This document shows positions 57,054 to 64,000 of a stretch of 64,000 nt of DNA, in pieces. This DNA comes from Anabaena catenula FACHB-362. GTDB lineage: Bacteria > Cyanobacteriota > Cyanobacteriia > Cyanobacteriales > Nostocaceae. Position numbers and translations under genes: made by a program. The stretch covers positions 124,001-188,000 of the forward strand of contig NZ_JACJTQ010000004.1 in NCBI RefSeq assembly GCF_014698735.1, written 5' to 3'. Under the pieces are notes generated by a model, which was given only the letters and a program-made list of their open reading frames with translations, did no database searches and was not told where the DNA came from. The first letter of the stretch is position 1; each line of letters starts with the position of its first letter.

Positions 57054-58850
57054 ATGAGCTTCCCAGATCTTCTTTCTAACGCTTTTGAATCTGCTAAAAA
57101 CTGGTTGTTACAAGTTTTTTCTCCACAACAAAAACCTATGAGCAATTCCAAACCACGCGACGTACAAATTCTACCTATTGCCACAAATACAAAAGTTCTT
57201 AGAGCCAGAAGTGCGTCACGTCTAAGGTTTGAAATTGAATATGCACTTGAAAGAGGAACTACCTCCAATTGCTATTTAATAGAAGCCGATAAAACTGCAT
57301 TGATTGATCCTCCAGGGGAAAGTTTCACCGCAATTTATCTGGAAGCATTACAGAATACAGTTAACTTCAGAAAGTTGGATTATGTAATTTTGGGTCATTT
57401 TAGTCCCAACCGTGTACCAACTTTAAAAGCCCTGTTAGAAGTTGCACCACAAATAACTTTTGTTTGTTCTCTGCCTGCATCTGCTAATTTACGAGCAGCT
57501 TTCCTAGACCAAGATATCAAAGTTTTGGTCATGAAAGGGAAAGAAACTTTAGATTTGGGTCAAGGTCATGTTTTAAAATTCTTACCTACTCCTAGTCCCC
57601 GTTGGCCAGAAGCACTTTGTACCTACGACCAACAAACCCAAATTCTCTACACAGATAAATTATTTGGAGTGCATATATGTGGAGATGACGTATTTGATGA
57701 CAACTCAGAAACCTTCAAAGAAGACCAGCGTTACTACTTTAATTGCTTGATGGCTCCCCATGCAATCCATGTGGAAGCAGCGTTGGAGAAAATCTCCGAT
57801 TTGCAAGTGAGAATGTATGCTGTAGGTCATGGGCCGTTAATTCGTACCGGCTTAATTGAACTGACAAAAGCCTATGGAGAATGGAGTGTTTCTCAAAAAA
57901 ATCGGGAAATTTCCGTGGCGTTACTTTACGCTTCAGCCTATGGCAACACAGCAATTTTAGCACAGGCTATGGCGCTGGGATTAACCAAAGGTGGGGTTGC
58001 AGTTCAATCAATTAACTGTGAATTTGCCCTACCTGATGACATTCGTAATACTGTAGAAAAAGCAGATGCTTTTATTATAGGTACTCCCACCATTGGTGGT
58101 CATGCACCTACTCCTATTCACACCGCTTTGGGTATTGTTCTTTCTACTGGTGACAACAGCAAACTCGCTGGGGTATTTGGTTCCTACGGTTGGAGTGGTG
58201 AAGCCTTAGACTTAGTTGAAGGTAAACTCCGAGATGCTGGATATCGGTTTGGCTTTGATACCCTAAAGGTAAAATTTAAGCCTGATGAAGTCACACTCAA
58301 ATTGTGTGAAGAAATCGGTACAGATTTCGCTCAAGGCTTGAAAAAAGCTAGAAAAATCCGTGTACCCCAACAATCTGCTACCCCAACAGAACAAGCTGTA
58401 GGCCGGATTATTGGTTCTGTATGTGTGGTGACAGCCAAGCAAGGAGAAGTTTCCACAGGAATGCTAGGCGCTTGGGTGTCTCAAGCTACATTTAATCCAC
58501 CAGGAATTACAGTCGCGATCGCTAAAGACCGAGCGGTAGAATCCCTGATGTATCCTGGTGGAAAATTTGCCCTCAATATTCTCCCTGAAGGTGTTCATGT
58601 AGATTACATGAAGCATTTCCGCAAGAATTTCGCCCCCGGAGAAAATAGATTCGCTAACTTCCAGACTGTAGAAGCAGACAACGGTTGTACAATCCTCACC
58701 GACGCATCAGCTTATCTGGAATGTTCAGTTAGCCAACGTCTTGAATGCGGCGATCATTGGGTAGTATATGCAACTGTCGATAACGGTAAATTACTCAAGG
58801 CTGATGCGATGACTGCTATCAACCACCGCAAAACTGGCACACACTATTAA
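57054..58850 (+). CDS. flv1: Flavodiiron protein with altered iron ligands (Flv1-like)
   Basis: The 598-residue partner of the upstream gene has the same three-domain layout. The diiron ligands are changed: His115 stays but Glu, Asp and His become Ser117, Asn119 and Arg120 (ILGHFSPNRVPT), as in the Flv1/Flv2 type that works only in a heteromer with Flv3/Flv4. The flavodoxin (VALLYASAYGNTAILAQAMA) and flavin reductase (GRIIGSVCVVTAKQGEVSTG) domains are intact. The start at 57054 (MSFPDLLSNAFESAKNWLLQ) is taken. A TTG at 57006 extends the frame but is unlikely, and an internal ATG at 57138 (MSNSKPRDVQ) matches many family N-termini. It lies 122 bp after the flv3-like gene and ends before a strong terminator. 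Confidence 0.82.
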   Translation: MSFPDLLSNAFESAKNWLLQVFSPQQKPMSNSKPRDVQILPIATNTKVLRARSASRLRFEIEYALERGTTSNCYLIEADKTALIDPPGESFTAIYLEALQNTVNFRKLDYVILGHFSPNRVPTLKALLEVAPQITFVCSLPASANLRAAFLDQDIKVLVMKGKETLDLGQGHVLKFLPTPSPRWPEALCTYDQQTQILYTDKLFGVHICGDDVFDDNSETFKEDQRYYFNCLMAPHAIHVEAALEKISDLQVRMYAVGHGPLIRTGLIELTKAYGEWSVSQKNREISVALLYASAYGNTAILAQAMALGLTKGGVAVQSINCEFALPDDIRNTVEKADAFIIGTPTIGGHAPTPIHTALGIVLSTGDNSKLAGVFGSYGWSGEALDLVEGKLRDAGYRFGFDTLKVKFKPDEVTLKLCEEIGTDFAQGLKKARKIRVPQQSATPTEQAVGRIIGSVCVVTAKQGEVSTGMLGAWVSQATFNPPGITVAIAKDRAVESLMYPGGKFALNILPEGVHVDYMKHFRKNFAPGENRFANFQTVEADNGCTILTDASAYLECSVSQRLECGDHWVVYATVDNGKLLKADAMTAINHRKTGTHY

Positions 58851-58884
58851 TTACCTAAAGGTATAAATTAAATAACCACCTAAT

Positions 58885-58920
58885 AACCACCTTAGTTCTT
58901 ACTCAAGGTGGTTTTATTTT
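58885..58920 (+). terminator. Rho-independent terminator of the flavodiiron operon
   Basis: AACCACCTT (58885-58893) pairs with AAGGTGGTT (58905-58913) across an 11-nt loop, followed by TTATTTT. Confidence 0.85.
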
Positions 58921-59343
58921 GGCATCATACGATATGAATCAAGTGAAAAGTGGGTAGTCTAAACACAGTGTCAGATCAAGCCATGTCTTGACTGAGGAAC
59001 AGTTGTAAGTATAGCAGGTGACAGGGAACAGGTGACAGGTGACAGTCTGAAGAGTCTTTTGGTGTCTAGGTTTTATAATCAGTTGGTGTCCTAACCGCCC
59101 TGTCCGTTGCTATATCTCAGCAAAATTAATTATACATTTTGCAAAAAATAAAAATCTCTGTATTCCTCTACTGTTGACTGTTGCCTATTTCCTATTCCCT
59201 CCCCTAAATATACAATTTATTTTGCACGACTACTTATATGTGAGAATGAAATAGCCCTGAAAGTCAATCAGATAGAACTATATATAGTAGCGCTAAATTT
59301 TTGTAATTTTGTACATCATAAAAATACAACAATTATTACAGCC
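58921..59343. other. Interval upstream of the HPt-like/macro gene
   Basis: Holds family A copy 5 (59010-59116) and otherwise AT-rich sequence with the promoter of the next gene. No ORF. Confidence 0.6.
59010..59116. repeat. Dispersed repeat family A, copy 5
   Basis: Begins TATAGCAGGTGACAGGGAAC with CAGGTGA heptamers and ends CCTGTCCGTTGCTATAT. One of the cleanest copies, useful as a family reference. Confidence 0.7.
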
Positions 59344-60423
59344 ATGACACCAGAACAATTTCAAAGAATTATAGGCTACTTTGTTGAAGAATCACAAGAT
59401 CATCTCAACACAATCTACAAAGGTTTACTCAATTTACAAAATACAATTGATGACAGAGATAAATTAAATGAATTGTTCCGGGCTACCTTTAGTATGAAAG
59501 GTGGTGCGGCCATGCTAGGATTTACTAGTATGCAAAAAAATGTATATCGTTTAGAAGATTGTCTAAAATTACTTCGTTATCCGATTATTGCCGATGAACC
59601 TCTACGAATATTATTTTTAGATATTTATCATGCACTCAAAAGATTAGTTATAGAAATTAAAACTCCTGATGGTTTGACAGCGGAAAAAGTAGCTAATATT
59701 ACTTTGAATCTTGATGCTATTTTTACCCTCCTCAATTCTCATTTACTTTTTCTGATTGATAAATCAAACTATAAAGCCAAAATTAATAACATAGATACCT
59801 GTCAAACATGGAGTTATGACATACCATTAAAACTAATTTTGATAGAAAGTAAAGCTTTTTTATGTAGAGCTTTTGCAGATTATTTTGAAGGTCTACCAAA
59901 TGTAAAAATAGTCAATGGCACCTTTGAAGAACTACCTTTTTTTGATTGCATAGTTACTGCGGCTAGTTCCTTAAATTCCGCCAATAATATTGATGCTACA
60001 GTACTCAATTTTTTTGGTAAAGATGTAGAAACATTATTACAACAACGTATTCAAGAAGAGTATTTAGGAGATCAACCTATAGGAACATCTTTAATTGTAG
60101 AAACAAATCATATTTTACATCCATTTATTGCCCATAGTCCCACTTTGAGAATGCAGATGTCAATGGCTGGCAAAGATCATGTTTATCAAGGACTGTGGTC
60201 AACTCTTTTAGCCATTCGCAAACATAACCAAACCTACTGTAATTGTTTACAAAAACAAATAAATACAGTTGTTGTTCCTGGTTTGGGAACTAGTCCTGGT
60301 AGTGTCCCAGTTGATGAAGTGGCTAGACAAATGTCTATGGCATATCAAAATTTTCTTTTCAGTGTTCAGCCTTTACAGTATTCATATCAGAGACAAGTCC
60401 AGGATTTATTCGCAGTTTTTTAA
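59344..60423 (+). CDS. HPt-like domain (phospho-His lost) fused to a macro-like domain
   Basis: The 359-residue protein joins two parts. Residues ~1-130 form a helical bundle of CheA/HPt type (MTPEQFQRIIGYFVEESQDH, LFRATFSMKGGAAMLGFTSM, RLEDCLKLLR). The invariant phosphorylated His is Phe49 (FSMKGG instead of HSxKGG), so phosphotransfer is not expected and the domain may only bind a partner. Residues ~160-340 look like a macro (ADP-ribose binding) fold: VKIVNGTFEELPFFDCIVTA, AASSLNSANNIDATVLNFFG, GTSLIVETNHI, SPTLR, and INTVVVPGLGTSPGSVP. The usual N-AAN loop is altered (TAASSLNSANN). No neighbour shows a linked function. It is presumably soluble. The macro call is by eye and moderate. Confidence 0.6.
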   Translation: MTPEQFQRIIGYFVEESQDHLNTIYKGLLNLQNTIDDRDKLNELFRATFSMKGGAAMLGFTSMQKNVYRLEDCLKLLRYPIIADEPLRILFLDIYHALKRLVIEIKTPDGLTAEKVANITLNLDAIFTLLNSHLLFLIDKSNYKAKINNIDTCQTWSYDIPLKLILIESKAFLCRAFADYFEGLPNVKIVNGTFEELPFFDCIVTAASSLNSANNIDATVLNFFGKDVETLLQQRIQEEYLGDQPIGTSLIVETNHILHPFIAHSPTLRMQMSMAGKDHVYQGLWSTLLAIRKHNQTYCNCLQKQINTVVVPGLGTSPGSVPVDEVARQMSMAYQNFLFSVQPLQYSYQRQVQDLFAVF

Positions 60424-60579
60424 AAAAAGCAAAAGTAACATTTTCTTAAATTCCGCAATCGCCACCAAGACAATTGCCTGATCCTAGTTTAATCTTTAAT
60501 TATAAAGGTATTGATAGTTGACTTTTTTAATAAAATGCCAGCTACTGCCAAAGCTATTTTATAGTATTTTATTCCTCCC

Positions 60580-60759
60580 ATGGCTCCCAAACACAGAAAA
60601 ATTCAATTTCCTCTTTGGCATTATTTGAACCAGCCCTTATTTAGCCGTGATACTAAATTAATTTGGAATCCTCACCGTTTCGCGCTAGTCTGGCGAATTG
60701 AACTTTTAGAAAGGTGCTTGGCTAAACATTCCGACGCTAAAGGACCCCAACAACATTAG
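60580..60759 (+). CDS. Small basic protein (59 residues), unrecognised
   Basis: An ORF from ATG 60580 to TAG 60759 encodes MAPKHRKIQFPLWHYLNQPL, FSRDTKLIWNPHRFALVWRI and ELLERCLAKHSDAKGPQQH. It is basic and Trp/Arg-rich with no membrane helix, and reads like a conserved cyanobacterial small protein of the kind that handles RNA or protein contacts, but I cannot name it. No strong ribosome-binding site is seen. It stands alone. Confidence 0.5.
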   Translation: MAPKHRKIQFPLWHYLNQPLFSRDTKLIWNPHRFALVWRIELLERCLAKHSDAKGPQQH

Positions 60760-61062
60760 CTAATCAAAATAATTCGTAATTCGTAATAGTGCCTCCGGTC
60801 CCGCTAGGGATACGTAATTCGTAAACAGGGAACAGGTGACAGGGAATAAATAGGCAGGGGGCAGGGGGCAGGGGGCAGGGGGCAGGGTGCAGGGAGAAAG
60901 AGGGTTTTACTCTACTTAATTGCTGATCAAACAAACTCTCCGCGTCCCCGCGTCCCACTGTCTCCGCGTCTTCCCCTCCCCGCGTCCCCGCGTCTCCGCG
61001 TCCCTGCGTCTCCCCATCTCCCCATCCCCCTGCCCCCTTCTCCCAACGACACACCGGACTAC
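60760..61062. repeat. Repeat-filled interval before the symporter gene
   Basis: Contains GGCAGGG heptamers at 60853-60893 and a long degenerate array of CGCGTCCCCGCGTCTCCG type at 60935-61040, both non-coding. TACGAATT fragments lie at 60770-60825. Confidence 0.75.
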
Positions 61063-62358
61063 TTAAGCCTCGTCGTCTACAGAACGGGGCTTTTTGCCAT
61101 CAAGTAAGGCACTCACAGTCATATCTCCCATGACATTAATTGCCGTGCGACAACGATCTAAAAACCAGTCTACAGTTACTAGCAATGCTATATATTCTGT
61201 CGGTAAGCCCACAGAAGTAAATACCAAAGTCATTGTCACCAGTCCAGCATTGGGAATACCTGCTGCACCCACCGAAGCAAAAATAGACGTGATAACTACA
61301 ACTAATTGCTGTCCTAAACTTAAATTTTGCCCGATCACTTGAGAAATATACAATGCAGACATCGCTTCATACAATGCAGTTCCATCATGGTTGAAATTGG
61401 AGCCAACTAACGCACCCAAAGAGGCAGAAGATTCTCTTAAGCCGATTTTTGTTTGCAAAATTTCAAAGGTAATGGGCATTGTCACGGTGGAGGAAGAAGT
61501 TGAAAAAGCCGTCAAAAAGGCATCAGCACCGCCAACTAAGAACTGGCGCGGGTTTACCCAAGAACCGATTTTAACTCTGATCAGGTAATAGCAAGCTTGC
61601 AAAAACAGCGCTAACAAAACTGCCACAATAAATGCCGCTAAAGATTGAAATGGGACAAAGCCTCTTTCGGCAATAATTTGAGCGACAATGCCAAAAACAG
61701 CTAAAGGTACTAAAGCAATTACCCAGTTTAAGATGCGGATGATTGCGTCAAATAATGTAGCGATAACATTCTCAGTAGACTGATATTCTTTTTTGTCTTG
61801 GTCGATTTGTTCTGATTTTAAGCCCCGCAGAACCAGTCCAAAGCTGATAGCAATGACAATTAATTGAATAACGTTATTATCAACCAGTGGCTGGAGGATT
61901 GCTTGTGGGACAGCATCTTTAAATAGTCTCCAAGGGTCAAAACTTTGAACAGTGATTTCTGTGGGGACTGGAAGCACTAAACTCCCCCAAGTCCCAGGAC
62001 GCAGGACGTTAGCAACTAAAAGCCCAACCATAATAGCTACTGAGGTGTTAGTTAAAAGTATTACTGCTAACTGTCTGCCTGTTTTACTGGGGATATTTGT
62101 AGTCATAAATGTATGCAGCACCGCTACTAAAATCAGCGGTGTAGCCAGGGCGCGGAGTGCCTTGAGGATTAATTCGGCAGGAATTGCTAAATTAGTGATG
62201 AAGATGGTGTTGCTGGGGTTGGGATTACCCGCACCTAGAGAAATGCCTAAAATGACTGCAAGCAATAAGGCAATGATAATTTGTAACGTGAGCGGAATCC
62301 ACTGCCACCACGGGCGGTTTTCGGTTGCGGGTGAATTAGTATTCTTTGTTTCGCTCAT
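61063..62358 (-). CDS. Dicarboxylate/amino acid:cation symporter (DAACS family)
   Basis: The 431-residue membrane transporter of the GltP/DctA family (SDF Pfam family) takes up glutamate, aspartate or C4-dicarboxylates with H+ or Na+. It has eight membrane helices. Signatures are the Ser-rich re-entrant loop AFSTSSSTVTMPITFEI, GSNFNHDGTALYEAM (in place of the common NMDGTAL), ITSIFASVGAAGIPNAGLVT and VDWFLDRCRTAINVMGDMTV. The N-terminal ~15 residues are a polar tail. It is divergent from dnaE by about 165 bp. Substrate preference cannot be told from sequence. Confidence 0.88.
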   Translation of the reverse strand: MSETKNTNSPATENRPWWQWIPLTLQIIIALLLAVILGISLGAGNPNPSNTIFITNLAIPAELILKALRALATPLILVAVLHTFMTTNIPSKTGRQLAVILLTNTSVAIMVGLLVANVLRPGTWGSLVLPVPTEITVQSFDPWRLFKDAVPQAILQPLVDNNVIQLIVIAISFGLVLRGLKSEQIDQDKKEYQSTENVIATLFDAIIRILNWVIALVPLAVFGIVAQIIAERGFVPFQSLAAFIVAVLLALFLQACYYLIRVKIGSWVNPRQFLVGGADAFLTAFSTSSSTVTMPITFEILQTKIGLRESSASLGALVGSNFNHDGTALYEAMSALYISQVIGQNLSLGQQLVVVITSIFASVGAAGIPNAGLVTMTLVFTSVGLPTEYIALLVTVDWFLDRCRTAINVMGDMTVSALLDGKKPRSVDDEA

Positions 62359-62522
62359 GCTAAATGCTATGAAATGGCTGTAACTATTAAAACATCACCA
62401 GTAGCGATGAAAATTCCGGGAACAGTAAAGCAGTCATTGAGGGTAAAAACTGTTAAACTTGTATCCCGGATTGGTAAAGTCAATCTAAAATCTAAAATCC
62501 AAAATATAAAATCTAAAATTAT

Positions 62523-64000
62523 ATGTCTTTTGTTCCTTTGCATATTCATAGTGATTATAGTTTGCTTGATGGGGCCAGTCAGCTACCAGAGTTAGTGGAT
62601 AGAGCGATCGCACTGGGCATGAAAGCGATCGCACTCACAGATCATGGTGTTATGTATGGTGCAGTTGAATTAATTAAAATCTGTCGGAGTAAGACTATTA
62701 AGCCAATTATTGGCAACGAAATGTATATTATTAACGGTGATATTGAAAAACAAGAACGCCGTCCCAAATATCATCAAGTCGTTTTAGCTAAAAATACAAA
62801 AGGCTATAAAAACTTAGTTAAAATCACCACAATTTCTCACCTTCAAGGTGTACAAGGTAAAGGTATTTTTTCCCGTCCTTGTATTAATAAAGATTTACTC
62901 AAACAATATCATGAAGGTTTAATTGTCACCAGCGCTTGTTTAGGTGGTGAAATTCCCCAAGCAATTCTTAGTAATAGACCAGATGCAGCCCGAAAAGTGG
63001 CTAAATGGTATAAAGAAGTATTTGGTGAAGATTTTTATTTAGAAATTCAAGACCACGGCTCCCAAGAAGACCGAATTGTTAATGTCGAAATTGTCAAAAT
63101 TGCACGGGAATTAGGAATTAAATTTATTGCTACTAATGATTCCCATTATATTTCTTGTTTTGACGTAGAAGCACATGATGCTTTGCTATGTATTCAAACA
63201 GGACAGCTAATTAGCGAAGATAAAAGAATGCGATATAGCGGCACAGAATACCTCAAATCTGCTGATGAAATGAGGATGCTATTTCGTGACCATTTAACTG
63301 ATGATGTCATTGCTGAAGCTATAGCGACAACGGTCGAAGTAGCCGATAAAATCGAGCCTTACCATATCATGGATGAGCCGAAAATTCCTACTCCTCCGAT
63401 TCCGTCGGGTCACACTCCTGACACTTATACAGAAGAAATTGCTTGGCAAGGACTTTTAGAAAGATTAAATCGCAAATCCCGCAGCGAAGTAGATCAGGTT
63501 TATAAAGAAAGATTAGAATATGAATTAAAAATGCTGCAAAAAATGGGTTTTTCTACATACTTTTTAGTTGTGTGGGACTACATCAAGTTTGCACGAGATA
63601 ATAATATTCCTGTGGGGCCAGGTCGAGGTTCTGCGGCTGGTTCTTTGGTTGCTTATGCAATGCGAATTACCAACATTGACCCTGTACATCATGGCTTACT
63701 ATTTGAAAGATTTCTGAATCCCGAACGGAAGTCAATGCCGGATATTGATACGGATTTCTGCATTGAACAACGGGATAAAGTCATTGAATATGTAACTGAT
63801 AAATATGGTGCTGATAGAGTTGCTCAAATTATTACTTTTAACCGATTAACATCGAAAGCAGTTTTAAAAGATGTCGCCAGAGTGTTAAATGTTCCCTACG
63901 GTGATGCTGATAAAATGGCGAAATTAATTCCTGTGGTGCGAGGAAAACCAACTAAACTTAAAGTTATGGTTTCTGATGAAACACCAGCACAAGAGTTTAA
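62523..64000 (+). CDS. dnaE: DNA polymerase III alpha subunit (partial, N-terminal part)
   Basis: The frame is open from ATG 62523 to the window end (492 codons). It starts [20 protein letters not shown] with the PHP domain ([27 protein letters not shown]). The polymerase core follows: [20 protein letters not shown], then the catalytic PDIDTDF (near residue 405) and [20 protein letters not shown]. It is the replicative polymerase subunit. In many heterocystous cyanobacteria dnaE is split by a trans-splicing intein further downstream; that point is outside the window. No intein lies in the part seen. The start is 165 bp from the divergent symporter gene. Confidence 0.93.
   Translation, partial: MSFVPLHIHSDYSLLDGASQLPELVDRAIALGMKAIALTDHGVMYGAVELIKICRSKTIKPIIGNEMYIINGDIEKQERRPKYHQVVLAKNTKGYKNLVKITTISHLQGVQGKGIFSRPCINKDLLKQYHEGLIVTSACLGGEIPQAILSNRPDAARKVAKWYKEVFGEDFYLEIQDHGSQEDRIVNVEIVKIARELGIKFIATNDSHYISCFDVEAHDALLCIQTGQLISEDKRMRYSGTEYLKSADEMRMLFRDHLTDDVIAEAIATTVEVADKIEPYHIMDEPKIPTPPIPSGHTPDTYTEEIAWQGLLERLNRKSRSEVDQVYKERLEYELKMLQKMGFSTYFLVVWDYIKFARDNNIPVGPGRGSAAGSLVAYAMRITNIDPVHHGLLFERFLNPERKSMPDIDTDFCIEQRDKVIEYVTDKYGADRVAQIITFNRLTSKAVLKDVARVLNVPYGDADKMAKLIPVVRGKPTKLKVMVSDETPAQEF

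Overview
This window comes from a cyanobacterium, most likely a filamentous, heterocyst-forming one (Nostocales). The sequence shows an ATP synthase operon in cyanobacterial order (I-a-c-b'-b-delta-alpha-gamma, without beta and epsilon). It also shows an NDH-1 CO2-uptake module, a pair of flavodiiron proteins, a CruP-type carotenoid-family protein, a PAO/Tic55-like Rieske oxygenase, a fibrillin and a one-piece tmRNA. Frequent GCGATCGC (HIP1) sites and heptanucleotide tandem arrays between genes point the same way. The exact species cannot be named from the sequence.

Layout. 1-7.3 kb (minus strand): 5' part of a SPINDLY-type glycosyltransferase, a type IV pilin with its own terminator, lnt and gyrA. 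7.3-12.7 kb: a repeat-rich area with a 670-bp inverted-repeat element, an HDAC-like deacetylase, a GNAT acetyltransferase, an unrecognised 44-residue membrane peptide and murF. 12.7-22.0 kb: a three-gene signalling operon: REC-GGDEF-EAL with a degenerate GGDEF, REC-histidine kinase, and a 2011-residue Ser/Thr kinase-ATPase-TPR-GAF-histidine kinase-REC hybrid. 22.1-27.9 kb (minus): ndhF-ndhD-CO2 hydration protein, with a small membrane protein gene upstream. 28.0-37.1 kb: cruP-like gene, a methyltransferase, two tandem copies of a PEP-CTERM-like exported protein, two detached copies of the methyltransferase tail, a LuxR-type regulator and a divergent RTX protein.

37.4-43.5 kb: the atp operon, with spacers filled by heptamer repeats. 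43.5-48.7 kb: a MITE with target duplications, a VapBC-like toxin-antitoxin pair, a NACHT-HEAT protein, a Uma2 remnant and ssrA (tmRNA); this looks like a small accessory or defence island. 48.9-54.9 kb: Rieske oxygenase, divergent fibrillin, a site-2-protease-like M50 peptidase with CBS domains, and a lipoprotein sugar dehydrogenase flanked by inverted copies of a 120-bp repeat. 55.2-58.9 kb: adjacent flv3-like and flv1-like genes ending in a clear terminator. 59.3-64 kb: a protein joining an HPt-like domain (phospho-His replaced by Phe) to a macro-like domain, a small conserved-looking ORF, a dicarboxylate/amino-acid symporter and the 5' part of dnaE.

The best leads for undescribed biology are the HPt-like/macro fusion (59.3 kb), the NACHT-HEAT/VapBC/ssrA island (43.6-48.7 kb), the duplicated methyltransferase-tail/PEP-CTERM cassette (30.7-37.1 kb), and several families of non-coding terminal-inverted-repeat elements, some of which have been absorbed into coding sequence. 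No database search was possible, so family assignments rest on motifs and remembered family features.
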